Shown in pieces: positions 1 to 9,773 of a DNA stretch of 64,000 nucleotides; within the stretch, counting starts at the first letter, position 1; each line of letters opens with the position of its first letter. Origin of the DNA: Adlercreutzia hattorii (GTDB lineage: Bacteria > Actinomycetota > Coriobacteriia > Coriobacteriales > Eggerthellaceae); the NCBI RefSeq assembly GCF_011405655.1, contig NZ_AP022829.1, positions 1,969,001 through 2,033,000 of the forward strand. The letters are read 5' to 3'. The notes below the pieces were generated by a model, which saw nothing but the letters and a program-made list of their open reading frames with translations, was not told where the DNA came from and made no database searches. The position numbers were made by a program, and so were the translations under genes.

Positions 1-761
1 ACGGTGGCCTGGGTCACCGTGTAGAACTCGGTGTGGATGTGGTGCTTCTCCGGGTCGTCCTCGTCCACCACGCGGAAGGTGTCCAGACCCACTTCCAGCT
101 CCACTGTGGCCCAACCGATGCCGCGCGCGCGCAAACGCTCGATGAGCTCGGGCGTGAAGTGCAGCCCGGCCGTGGGAGCGGCCGCCGAGCTTTCCCGGCG
201 CGAGTACACCGTCTGGTACAGCTCCTCGTCGCCGGCGTAGTCGCGGATGTAGGGCGGCAGCGGCGTATGCCCCACGGCATGCAGGGCCTCGTCCAGCGAC
301 GGCAGGGGCGTGGAAAGCCGCGCCACGCGCTCGCCGCGCTGGCCGTCGCGGGCCCAGTCGATGATCTCGGCGGAAAGCACCACCTCGCCTGCAGCGTTCG
401 AGAAATCCACCACGGCCCCGGCACCCGGCTTCAGGCGCTTACCCGGCCGCACGAGCACCTCCCAGAAGGCCACGCGGTTCGTGCGCGGCTCCGAGCCGCC
501 GCATTCGCGCAGCAAAAATACCTCGGCCGCCCCGCCCGTGCCCCGCTTGGCGCCGAGCAGGCGCGCCGGCATGACCCGCGTCTCGTTGGCCACGAGCAGG
601 TCGCCCGGCCGCAGGTACTCGATGATGTCCTTAAAGATGCGATCTTCCACTTCCCCGCTTTCGCGATCCATCACGAGCAGTCGGCACTCGTCGCGCACGG
701 CCGCCGGCTCCTGAGCGATAAGCTCTTCGGGCAAGTTGTAGTCGAAATCATCGGTTCTCAT
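1..761 (-). CDS. queA: S-adenosylmethionine:tRNA ribosyltransferase-isomerase QueA, 3' part cut by window edge
   Basis: QueA transfers and isomerises the ribosyl part of SAM onto preQ1 at the tRNA wobble position, giving epoxyqueuosine. Reading the minus strand from the ATG at 761 gives MRTDDFDYNLPEELIAQEP, the typical QueA opening. Further on come the conserved stretches LVMDRESGEV, DLLVANETRVMPARL and PTAGLHFTPEL. An AGGAG stands 8 bases before the ATG. The frame stays open to base 1, so about the last quarter of the protein is missing. The divergent neighbour is tgt, which works earlier in the same queuosine pathway. The assignment rests on strong motif agreement. Confidence 0.95.
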   Translation of the reverse strand, partial: MRTDDFDYNLPEELIAQEPAAVRDECRLLVMDRESGEVEDRIFKDIIEYLRPGDLLVANETRVMPARLLGAKRGTGGAAEVFLLRECGGSEPRTNRVAFWEVLVRPGKRLKPGAGAVVDFSNAAGEVVLSAEIIDWARDGQRGERVARLSTPLPSLDEALHAVGHTPLPPYIRDYAGDEELYQTVYSRRESSAAAPTAGLHFTPELIERLRARGIGWATVELEVGLDTFRVVDEDDPEKHHIHTEFYTVTQAT

Positions 762-2199
<1,438 letters not shown>

Positions 2200-2352
2200 G
2201 AAGCGACGCAAGTTTTCTGCATCTGACTTCGGCAAACGTTATTGACCATCGTCAATACCATATCCGGGAGCAGCAGTGGTGACGATTCGTCAAAATTCAG
2301 ATTACAACTTGTTGACAAGTGGCTACGAAACGTAAACGAGTAGGCCCGTGCG

Positions 2353-2381
2353 CTGACAGCTTCGTGACGTGCGATTACACT
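2353..2381 (+). promoter_or_regulatory. Candidate promoter for the hpt gene
   Basis: CTGACA at 2353-2358 and TACACT at 2376-2381 are separated by 17 bases, a fair sigma-70 type match about 90 bases before the hpt start. The assignment is by eye only. A TTGACA at 2312-2317 has no good partner at 17 bases. Confidence 0.35.
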
Positions 2382-2468
2382 GTGGAGCAAAGTTACCAAC
2401 GCGACTGCCGTCCAAAGAAGAGGAGAGAGGGGCGCGGGCGCCGGAATTTGCACGGGAAAGGAGCGATC

Positions 2469-2837
2469 ATGACCGCTCAGATCGCAGACAAGCTTCGTCC
2501 CTTCGGCATCGATTACGTGGACGCCATGGACCGCTTCGGCGACAACGCCGAGCTGTACGAGCGCTTGGCGTTGAAGTACCTGGACGACGGGAACCTCGTG
2601 GCGCTTCAGGCCGCTATGGAGGCCAAGGACTACTCCGAGGGCTACAGCCAGGCCCATGCGCTGAAGGGCGTGGCGGGCAACCTGTCGTTCAAGGATCTTT
2701 ACGACTGCGCGACGCTCGTCTCCGACGCGCTGTACGCCGGCGAGTACGACGCCGCCGAGAAGCACCTCCCGGAAGTGGAGCGCACCCACGCGCTCGTTAT
2801 CGAAGGTTTGGAAGACTGGCGCAACGGCACGCTGTAG
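2469..2837 (+). CDS. Orphan histidine-containing phosphotransfer (Hpt) protein
   Basis: This 122-residue protein is essentially a single Hpt domain. The phosphorylatable His is H63 in QAHALKGVAGNLSF, which matches the HxLKGxxxNLG motif of HPt four-helix bundles, followed by helical sequence to the end. Such proteins pass phosphate between a hybrid histidine kinase and a response regulator. The ATG at 2469 follows GGAAAGGAG. No kinase or receiver gene lies nearby, so its partners are unknown; a role outside phosphorelay cannot be excluded. A strong terminator follows at once, so the gene appears monocistronic. Confidence 0.85.
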   Translation: MTAQIADKLRPFGIDYVDAMDRFGDNAELYERLALKYLDDGNLVALQAAMEAKDYSEGYSQAHALKGVAGNLSFKDLYDCATLVSDALYAGEYDAAEKHLPEVERTHALVIEGLEDWRNGTL

Positions 2838-2861
2838 GCGCGGCGCAATCCCCGACAAACG

Positions 2862-2896
2862 AAAGCCCCCCGGCGCAAATCGTCGGGGGGCTTTTT
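2862..2896. terminator. Rho-independent terminator after hpt
   Basis: AAAGCCCCCCG pairs with CGGGGGGCTTT across an 11-base loop and runs into five T on the plus strand. It sits between convergent genes and could serve both strands, though the minus-strand T run is only three bases. Confidence 0.85.
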
Positions 2897-2913
2897 CGGT
2901 TCGAGACCCGGAA

Positions 2914-3606
2914 CTACAGCTCCACGCGCTCGAACATCTCGCGGGGAGCGCCGCAGATGGGGCACATGTAGCCCTCGGGCAGGCCGTCCGGGTAGCCTTC
3001 CTCGATGTAGCCGCAAATGGTGCAGCGCCAGGCGATCTTCTTGCCGGCCTCGGGCGCGCCAGCGGCCGTCTCGGTGACCCCGGGAACCGCGGCCTCGTCG
3101 CCGTTGTTGTAGGTGGCGGCCTTGGGCGGAGTCTTGCCGCCCTTCACGGCGTGGTAGTAGGCATAGGTGAGCGGATCGCCAGCAGAAAGCACCTCGGCCT
3201 CTTCCACAACGCCTACGAACAGGTAGTGGCTGCCCACGTCGATGGTCTCGGTAACGCGCACCGAGAAGCGCGCCAGACCATGCTCGGTTACGTAGGGCAC
3301 CTCCGCGCCGTCGACCGCGCTCGCGCAGGCGGCGAACTTGTCGGTATCGGCAGAGGTGTGGAAACCGAAGGTGCCGATGAGCTCCATGGGGGCGTCCTCG
3401 GCGAGCACCGTGGCGGCGAAACGGCCCGACTCCAGGATGGCGGCGGTGGTGGCGTTCTCCTTGTTGAGCGACACCGACAACGTGGCCGGCTCGCTGGCCA
3501 CCTGCACGAGCGTGTTCACCACGCAGCCGCAGCGGCGCTCGCCCGCTTTGGCCGTGATGAGATAGAGCCCCGAAGACAGGGAGCGAAATGCCTTGCGATC
3601 GATCAT
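2914..3606 (-). CDS. Flavin reductase-like domain fused to rubredoxin (high-molecular-weight rubredoxin type)
   Basis: The 230-residue protein has two parts. Residues 1 to about 150 form a flavin-reductase-like FMN-binding domain (AFRSLSSGLYLITA, CGCVVNTLVQV, LSVSLNKENATT, FAATVLAEDAP). After a Pro/Ala/Gly linker comes a rubredoxin domain with two CxxC iron knuckles, WRCTICGYIEEG and MCPICGAPREMF. The layout matches the high-molecular-weight rubredoxin (Hrb) of Moorella, which carries electrons from NADH to a flavodiiron protein that removes NO or oxygen. A role in oxygen or NO defence is therefore likely, but no flavodiiron gene is in view. The ATG at 3606 follows AAAGGA; longer upstream reading is not supported. 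Confidence 0.85.
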   Translation of the reverse strand: MIDRKAFRSLSSGLYLITAKAGERRCGCVVNTLVQVASEPATLSVSLNKENATTAAILESGRFAATVLAEDAPMELIGTFGFHTSADTDKFAACASAVDGAEVPYVTEHGLARFSVRVTETIDVGSHYLFVGVVEEAEVLSAGDPLTYAYYHAVKGGKTPPKAATYNNGDEAAVPGVTETAAGAPEAGKKIAWRCTICGYIEEGYPDGLPEGYMCPICGAPREMFERVEL

Positions 3607-3721
3607 AAAAAGTCCTTTCTGCAGGCCCGAGAACTGAACCCGAAGGCCATCCCAAAAGCGTTGGATGCAATGACTCGCTCGATTATACTTCGTCTCGCCG
3701 ACAAACCGCCCAAGGAGACCT

Positions 3722-4086
3722 ATGCGTAACTCAAACATCGAACTTCTGCGCATCGTGAGCATGGTGCTCATCGTCATGTTTCATTTCAGCGTGCACGGTG
3801 CATGGCCGGAAGGCGGCCCGCTCTCGACGGCCGGCGCCGTCTCATGATCATTGGCTTTGTGGCGCTCTCCACCATCCCGACTCTCGCCACGTTCAGCCCC
3901 ATCATGCGCGCCTGGCTGTGGCCGCACCTGGCATGGGCGTACGCCCTGGGCCCTGCGACGATCCTCGTCGTGGGCGTGCCGTCGGACATCGTGACATACA
4001 CCATGAATGCGGCCATCGACCTCGCGAGGATTCGCGTGCCGGAACGGCCCGTGATGGGGTGGCTAGAGCAGCGCTGGGGCGAGTAA
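3722..4086 (+). pseudogene. Remnant of an acyltransferase-3 family membrane gene
   Basis: A reading frame from the ATG at 3722 gives RNSNIELLRIVSMVLIVMFH, the hallmark N-terminus of acyltransferase-3 (OafA-like) proteins, but it ends at TGA 3845-3847 after 41 codons. In another frame, up to 4086, the sequence ends IVTYTMNAAIDLARIRVPE, which resembles the last membrane helix and tail of the same family. Intact members have about 330 to 400 residues and ten helices, so most of the middle has been lost and the frame broken. It was presumably once a surface-sugar acetylase. The two ends are recognised by eye. Confidence 0.65.
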
Positions 4087-4090
4087 CCGA

Positions 4091-4142
4091 GCATTTCGAA
4101 CGGACGACTCTTTCAGATTGAGAAATCGCTCGTTCGAAATGC
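4091..4142. terminator. 12-bp perfect inverted repeat between convergent genes
   Basis: GCATTTCGAACG (4091-4102) is exactly repeated in reverse complement at 4131-4142, with 28 bases between and a smaller TTTC/GAAA stem inside. It lies at the 3' ends of the acyltransferase remnant and the transglutaminase gene. There is no T run, so termination is inferred from position. Confidence 0.45.
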
Positions 4143-4182
4143 AGCCGAGGAAGCCAAGACAGAACAGAAAGCCCCGCCTTCC

Positions 4183-6906
4183 CTATCCGCAATTTTTGCA
4201 GACGCGCTTCTTTCCCGATTGCGCTACTGTACCGCTCTTGATGTTCGTGGAGCGTTTAAGCGAGACACAGTCCTTCGTCGTGTGGTAGACCTCCCCGTCG
4301 ACGACCCAATACACCACAGCTTTTGAACCCGTAACGCTTTGTGCCACGGCGCCATCGGTCTTGTAAGTTGCTGGATCGAAGTAGTAGCGCTGCCCGCCGA
4401 TGGTCTGCCAGCCGGTAAGGGCCTTGCCGTTGACATCGAAGTAGCTGCGCTTCTTGTCGGCGCTCCAGGTGAGCCACCCGGTGTGCATCTGCGAGGCGGC
4501 GTTGAAGTAGTAGAACGAGCCGCCGATCCTGTTCTCCCACCGCAGGGAGCGGGCGGTGGCGGGGTCGAAGTAGTATCGCTTGCCCCACAGGGTGTGCCAC
4601 CCTGTGCGGGCCTTCCCGTCGTCGTTGAAGTAGCTCTTGGTGCCGAGCTTGGACCAGGTCACCCAGCCGGTCTGCATCTCGGAGGCGGAGTTGAAGTAGT
4701 ACCACGAGCCGCCGATCCTGTTCTCCCACCGCAGGGAGCGGGCGGTGGCGGGGTCGAAGTAGTATCGCTTGCCCCACAGGGTGTGCCACCCTGTGCGGGC
4801 CTTCCCGTCGTCGTTGAAGTAGCTCTTGGTGCCGAGCTTGGACCAGGTCACCCAGCCGGTCTGCATGACGCCTGAGCCGTTGAAGTAGTACCAGTGGCCG
4901 CCGATCCTGTTCTCCCACCTCACCGAGCGGGCGGTGGCGGGGTCGAAGTAGTATCGCTTGCCGCCGATGGTGTGCCAGCCGGTCCGGGCGCGGCCGTCCG
5001 CGTCGAAGTAGCTCTTGGTGCCGAGCTTGGACCAGGTCACCCAGCCGGTCTGCATGACGCCTGAGCCGTTGAAGTAGTACCAGTGGCCGCCGATCTTCTG
5101 CTCCCACTTCACCGGCTGCCCGTCGGCGCCGTAGTAGTAGGTCTTGCCGCCGACGGTTCTCCACGCATTGCGAGGATTGGTGATATCGAAAGAGATGGTT
5201 CTGCTCCCAGAGTAGTTCTTGCCCGCTCCTCGAATGGTCACCGTCGCCTTTCCGACCTGAGTGTTCTCCCCGTAAGACACCTGGTAGTCCGTCCCCGCTT
5301 TCAATGTGCGGCCATTATGCGTTACCGTCACATTGGGGCGAATGGGAGAGCCCGTATGCTCGTAAGAGGCTTTGACGCCCGACACGGAAACCGCGCCTGA
5401 AGCAATTGAGGCGGGTGCAATCGTCCACTGGTAGCTCCGCGCCGTCTTATCCCCCAACTTGTCCCATGCGTAACCAGCACCAGGAGCAACCGTCGCCGTG
5501 TACGTCCCCGCGTCGATGGCCTTCGTTGTTCCAGACAGGGCATAGGATCCCGCAGAGGGAACCGCCAGGCCGGCTTGGCTGGCGCCGTTATAGATCAAGT
5601 TCCGAACCACTGTCGGCGCAGATGTGAGAACCGTGAACGTATTCACGGCGAACCTGTTGTCGGCGTAATCGATACGCACGATAGCATCGGCCTGCTGGTT
5701 ATCCGTCGTCCATTCAGCTTGGTTAAGCTCGTAAGCCACCAGGTTGCTGACAACATTCCGGTAGCTGTCCTGAGCCCAACTCGCGTTTGTCGGGGTTAGG
5801 GTGAAGGAGGTCTCCTTCTGATTGAGCTTCCCCAAAATCTGGATCGCGATAGGATCAGACCACTCGGCAATATCGCCTGTTTTGATAAAGTAGCTGTTCT
5901 CGAGCGAATCCGCTTCAAAGCCGGCCGTTGGCCCATGATAGCCGGCATTCGCTAGCTTCATAGTTGCATCATCGAGGCCAAATAGAAGATGCGCCTGCTG
6001 CTCCTTCGAGAGGAAGCCCGGGATATCGGCGCCCGCGAGGCTGTCTTTCACGTCGTCGTGGGTCGTGTCGACGTGATACCACTTCCCGTCCATCTTCACA
6101 GCCGTCCATACATGGCCGCCTCCTTCGACGCGGCCCGTTTCCATGCCTGCCGTCTCGAGGAGCTTAACGTAGGCGGCGTGATAGCCCTCGCAAGTGACCG
6201 CCATGCCCAAGAGCGCCCGATCGACGCTCAAGTTCCTGAACGTGTGATCATAGCTGACGTTGTCGATGATCCAATCATGCAGCGCAAGCGCCGTCTCATA
6301 GTCGTCCACGTTTCCGTCGGGCAAGCACTCTGCAACGATTTCTCTGGCCTTTTCATTCGCGTCGATAAAACCATCGCCAGCAACTTCGACCTCGAAGGAG
6401 AACCGCATATAGCGCGCCGTCTCCGTGTCGCGCACCACAAACTGGTATTGATAACGCCCGGCACCGACGAACTGATAGCTCAGCACGTTGGAATCACGGA
6501 AAGTCTCGGCAGGAGGGAAAGTGGGGTCGTATATCCAGATATAGGGATCGTACTTGTAGATAAAGCCTTGCTGGTACTGGTAGCTGCCGGAACCCTTCGG
6601 GCCGCCATCGGCAGTAATCGTGAACTCCGTCGACACTCCCGCCTGCGGCTTCTCGTAGGTCACCGTCGCGCTCCATCCGTCAGGATCGACGCTGTGGGCG
6701 CGGGCCGTCACCGTTACGACGTCATCACCAGCCAAAGAAGCAGCCTCGACAACAGAGCCCTCCTGCTCAGCGCCATCAGTACCTGCCCCTACCGCCTGCA
6801 CCACCTGCGGGGCAGACTCCTCGCCAAACGAGGTAGCAGGTAGCGAGAGCTGCATCAGCAGAACGGCCATCACACCTGAGACGATCTTTCGAAATGTTTT
6901 CCTCAT
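4183..6906 (-). CDS. Secreted transglutaminase-like protein with cell-wall-binding repeats
   Basis: This 907-residue exported protein begins with a signal peptide (RKIVSGVMAVLLMQLSLPA). A transglutaminase-like core spans about 180-300 with the catalytic triad visible: C239 in VTCEGYH, H265 in GGGHVWTAV, D280 in WYHVDTTHDD. Two beta-rich Ig-like/MBG-type modules follow, about 430-590, then a long run of YYF/GW wall-binding repeats, about 590-850. The last 45 residues carry a YHTTKDC...CKNC motif that could bind a metal. It could be a surface protease or cross-linker. The ATG at 6906 follows GAGGAGGGG. It starts 16 bases after the subtilisin-like gene, so the two are probably co-transcribed. 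A paralogue lies at 48494-50803. Confidence 0.9.
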   Translation of the reverse strand: MRKTFRKIVSGVMAVLLMQLSLPATSFGEESAPQVVQAVGAGTDGAEQEGSVVEAASLAGDDVVTVTARAHSVDPDGWSATVTYEKPQAGVSTEFTITADGGPKGSGSYQYQQGFIYKYDPYIWIYDPTFPPAETFRDSNVLSYQFVGAGRYQYQFVVRDTETARYMRFSFEVEVAGDGFIDANEKAREIVAECLPDGNVDDYETALALHDWIIDNVSYDHTFRNLSVDRALLGMAVTCEGYHAAYVKLLETAGMETGRVEGGGHVWTAVKMDGKWYHVDTTHDDVKDSLAGADIPGFLSKEQQAHLLFGLDDATMKLANAGYHGPTAGFEADSLENSYFIKTGDIAEWSDPIAIQILGKLNQKETSFTLTPTNASWAQDSYRNVVSNLVAYELNQAEWTTDNQQADAIVRIDYADNRFAVNTFTVLTSAPTVVRNLIYNGASQAGLAVPSAGSYALSGTTKAIDAGTYTATVAPGAGYAWDKLGDKTARSYQWTIAPASIASGAVSVSGVKASYEHTGSPIRPNVTVTHNGRTLKAGTDYQVSYGENTQVGKATVTIRGAGKNYSGSRTISFDITNPRNAWRTVGGKTYYYGADGQPVKWEQKIGGHWYYFNGSGVMQTGWVTWSKLGTKSYFDADGRARTGWHTIGGKRYYFDPATARSVRWENRIGGHWYYFNGSGVMQTGWVTWSKLGTKSYFNDDGKARTGWHTLWGKRYYFDPATARSLRWENRIGGSWYYFNSASEMQTGWVTWSKLGTKSYFNDDGKARTGWHTLWGKRYYFDPATARSLRWENRIGGSFYYFNAASQMHTGWLTWSADKKRSYFDVNGKALTGWQTIGGQRYYFDPATYKTDGAVAQSVTGSKAVVYWVVDGEVYHTTKDCVSLKRSTNIKSGTVAQSGKKRVCKNCG
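4531..4908 (-). repeat. Two near-identical 189-bp tandem units in the wall-binding region
   Basis: The unit starting at 4531 recurs at 4720 with a 189-base (63-codon) period. About 147 bases, 4531-4677 against 4720-4866, look identical, including synonymous positions. A third, more diverged unit follows from 4909. Each unit encodes three wall-binding repeats of about 21 residues. Confidence 0.85.
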
Positions 6907-6922
6907 CGCTCCCCTCCTCGAA

Positions 6923-9646
6923 TTAGCGCGTTTTGAAAGTCAAAGGATCGAAATAATAGTTCTTGCCGCCGATTTTATGCCAACCGACATAGGCCTTCCC
7001 GGTCTTCGGATCGAAGTAGCTGCGCTTCTTGTCGGCGCTCCACGTGAGCCAGCCGGTGTGCATCTGCGAGGCGCTGTTGAAATAGTAGAACGACCCGCCG
7101 ATCCTGTTTTCCCACCTCACCGAGCGGCCGGTGGCGGGGTCGAAGTAGTAGGTCTTGCCGCCGAGGGTGTGCCAGCCGGTACGGGCCTTGCCGTCAGCGT
7201 CGAAGTAGCTCTTGGTGCCGAGCTTGGCCCAGATCACCCAGCCGGTCTGCATGACGCCGGAGCCGTTGAAGTAGTACCACGATCCGTCAATCTTCTGCTC
7301 CCACTTCACCGGCTGTCCGTCGGCGCCGTAGTAGTAAGTCTTGCCTCCAACCGTCCTCCAAACATTGCGATCGACTTTGACAATTGAGAAGCTGACCGAC
7401 TTCGTCCCCGTGAAGTTGCCCTTTCCGGAAATGGTCATCTTGGCAGTGCCGGCATTCACGTTGTTGGTATAGCTCACCGAGTAGTCAGTTCCCGCCATTA
7501 GCGTCATGCCCTGCCACGTTACCTTGGGCTGAGGCGTTACCGCCTTACCTGTATAGTTCTGGCTGCCAATAGCCTGAATCTGCGCCGATGAGATGTCGGC
7601 GGCATTCACCTTGAAGGATCCTTTGAGCGTGCCCCGGTAGGCCCCCACGCCCTCCATAGACACGCTGTAGGTACCAACCGCTTTTACCGTCGTCGGAGAG
7701 ATCGTCACACGATAGTCACGTCCCTGCACCAACGTGGCTCCGCCGAGTGTCACGGAAACGGCGGGCGTCTGAACCTTGCCCGTGTAGGTCAGCGAGGAAA
7801 TCGCCAGCTTCGCATTCGCCAAACTCGCAGGCGGTTCCTCTTCGGGAACGTCAGGCTCAACTACTGGCCCCTCTGGCTGAGAAGGGGGCAACGCGGCCTT
7901 CACCGCCGCCTCAGCATTCACTAAACCCCAGCCCGATTCGCCATCCTTGCCCGCTGTATGCAAATCGGCGGCGGTGCGGCACAGAACGTCCTTTACCTCG
8001 GCCGACGACAAATCGGGGTCGGCAGCCTGCACCAACGCCGCCGCCGCAGCCACCACCGGAGACGCCATCGAGGTACCGCTCATGGACAGATAGCCGTTCT
8101 TCAACGTGCCCTCAAACACACCCGTGCTGAAGATGTTCTCACCGGGCGCCGCAATGTCGCACCAGTCTCCGTAGTTCGAGAACCACGAGCGCATGTAACC
8201 ATCGGCCGATTCCCACGTCTTCATCGAATAGGTACTGGAGTTGCTGGGAATAGCGCCGCGCTTCGAAAGGCTGATGACGCTCAGCGTCGCATCGCAGGCG
8301 GCCGGGTACGACTTCGCCGCCGTATGATCGTTGCCCGCCGCGCAGACCTGGACAACGCCCTGTTCGTCCAGCTCGGACGTCTTCTCGTTGAGCGCCGCGA
8401 TGCACGTCTCGTCGTCGGTGTAAAAACCCAGGCTCATGTTCACGACGCTGCAGCCCATATCGCGTGCCTTCGCCAGCCCGTAAAGGATATCGAGCACCGT
8501 CGCGGAGGAGAATCTGGTGCCGTCGTTGTTTTCACCAATGCAGGAGAAGATATCAATCGCCGCAATGGAGACGATCTTATTGGCGAGCGCTGTGCTTCCC
8601 CCACTCGCCACACCGAGCACGCCGCCATTACCGGCCTTGGCGCCTATGATGCCCACCACATGGGTGCCATGAGTGCTGTAGAAGGGCATTTCGTTAGTGC
8701 CGTTCAAATAGCCGTCGCCTCGGAGCGGCTTGAAGGACACCTTGCCCGCCTGCATATCGACCCAAACGACCTCGCCGCTTCGGCTCATATCGATGGAGTC
8801 CTGCAGATCGGAATGGCTGATAGACGCGCCCGTATCGAGCACGGCCACTTTCACGGGCTCAATGCTGCGCCCCGGAGCCGCCAGCAGACTCCACGCTTCC
8901 GGGGCTTTTACGGCGCTCAGATACCATTGCTGGCTAGCCAGCTCATCGCCAGTTGCCAGTGGCGATGCCGCCGACGATTGGGCGGAAGCCACCGGCTCGT
9001 CGAAGCTTTTGGCCACGTAATTGGGGAAAGCATACTTCACGGCGTCTTCGGCAGAGGCCGCTTCCACGGCGGTGTCCACCGTGATCTCATCGACGATGTC
9101 GACCACCGCTGCATCACCGGTTTCGAAGGACGCCGGCTCGGGCTCTCCCTCGGTGCCGATAGTCGCGGCAACATCGCTCTGCTCGGAAACCGAGGCATCT
9201 TCCTCGTAGATGACGACAATTTCGCCCGGAACGTAGCCAAGTTCGTCGACGTCCGTCGCCCGCTCTTCGGCGGCGCGTTGCGCCTCGTCGGCATCGGTCT
9301 GAGCTAGCACGGCCTCTGCGCCAGACGCAGGTTCCGCAGAAGATTCTTCAACCTCGGGCTCCGCCCTTCCGACATCGGCGGCAGCTTGCTCGAAGGCACC
9401 TGCGTTTGCTGCATCCGAGGCCTCCGACTCGGCCGCCGCATCCAAAACCGTCTTGCTAGCAGCTTGCCCCTCCCCCGACGCAGCCCCATCGCTCATGGGC
9501 ACCGCATCAGCGGTGACAACCCCCAAGGCGGCCGCCTGGCTGAACCCGCCACCCATCGGAGACGCCCAAGCAAGGGTAAATGCAAGCAAGACGGAAAGCG
9601 TCGCTCCGAGGGCCGCTTGCCACTTGCGGAAATCGGCGTTTTTCAT
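6923..9646 (-). CDS. Secreted subtilisin-like serine protease with cell-wall-binding repeats
   Basis: The 907-residue protein has a signal peptide (WQAALGATLSVLLAFTLAWA), an acidic low-complexity region to about 135, a propeptide-like segment starting YVPGEIVVIYEED, and an S8 peptidase domain at about 240-640. The triad is D271 in VAVLDTGAS, H326 in STHGTHVVG and S526 in SGTSMASP; AAGND is also present. Two MBG-like modules and a short block of YYF/GW wall-binding repeats end the chain. It probably acts at the cell surface on host or self proteins. The frame is open upstream to 9826, but only the ATG at 9646 gives a proper signal peptide. The downstream partner is the transglutaminase-like gene. 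Confidence 0.92.
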   Translation of the reverse strand: MKNADFRKWQAALGATLSVLLAFTLAWASPMGGGFSQAAALGVVTADAVPMSDGAASGEGQAASKTVLDAAAESEASDAANAGAFEQAAADVGRAEPEVEESSAEPASGAEAVLAQTDADEAQRAAEERATDVDELGYVPGEIVVIYEEDASVSEQSDVAATIGTEGEPEPASFETGDAAVVDIVDEITVDTAVEAASAEDAVKYAFPNYVAKSFDEPVASAQSSAASPLATGDELASQQWYLSAVKAPEAWSLLAAPGRSIEPVKVAVLDTGASISHSDLQDSIDMSRSGEVVWVDMQAGKVSFKPLRGDGYLNGTNEMPFYSTHGTHVVGIIGAKAGNGGVLGVASGGSTALANKIVSIAAIDIFSCIGENNDGTRFSSATVLDILYGLAKARDMGCSVVNMSLGFYTDDETCIAALNEKTSELDEQGVVQVCAAGNDHTAAKSYPAACDATLSVISLSKRGAIPSNSSTYSMKTWESADGYMRSWFSNYGDWCDIAAPGENIFSTGVFEGTLKNGYLSMSGTSMASPVVAAAAALVQAADPDLSSAEVKDVLCRTAADLHTAGKDGESGWGLVNAEAAVKAALPPSQPEGPVVEPDVPEEEPPASLANAKLAISSLTYTGKVQTPAVSVTLGGATLVQGRDYRVTISPTTVKAVGTYSVSMEGVGAYRGTLKGSFKVNAADISSAQIQAIGSQNYTGKAVTPQPKVTWQGMTLMAGTDYSVSYTNNVNAGTAKMTISGKGNFTGTKSVSFSIVKVDRNVWRTVGGKTYYYGADGQPVKWEQKIDGSWYYFNGSGVMQTGWVIWAKLGTKSYFDADGKARTGWHTLGGKTYYFDPATGRSVRWENRIGGSFYYFNSASQMHTGWLTWSADKKRSYFDPKTGKAYVGWHKIGGKNYYFDPLTFKTR

Positions 9647-9682
9647 AAGATCCCGCTCTCTATACACGCCCCAGAAGAACAA

Positions 9683-9707
9683 CGGGGCGACTTTTCTCGT
9701 CGCCCCG
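9683..9707 (-). terminator. Leader hairpin or terminator before the protease operon
   Basis: CGGGGCGAC pairs with GTCGCCCCG around a seven-base loop. On the minus strand it is followed by TTGTTCTT. It lies about 37 bases before the protease start and downstream of a possible promoter. It could end rffA transcription or act as a 5' leader hairpin. A related stem precedes dltD. Confidence 0.5.
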
Positions 9708-9715
9708 CATTTTAC

Positions 9716-9744
9716 TTTATTTACGCCTGATTGAGAATCGTCAA
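9716..9744 (-). promoter_or_regulatory. Candidate promoter for the protease-transglutaminase operon
   Basis: On the minus strand TTGACG (9744-9739) is followed after 17 bases by AATAAA (9721-9716). A transcript from here would begin with the hairpin at 9707-9683. The -10 match is only fair. Confidence 0.35.
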
Positions 9745-9773
9745 CACTCCCACACACCGTACAAGGCTGGAAG

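Noticed and set aside
4339-4875. Plus-strand repetitive frame opposite the wall-binding repeats
   Set aside because: Antisense reading of the tandem repeat; the minus strand has a signal peptide, catalytic core and known repeats.
4450-5150. Possible CRISPR-like direct repeats
   Set aside because: The period (63 codons, no unique spacers) and an intact reading frame show coding repeats.
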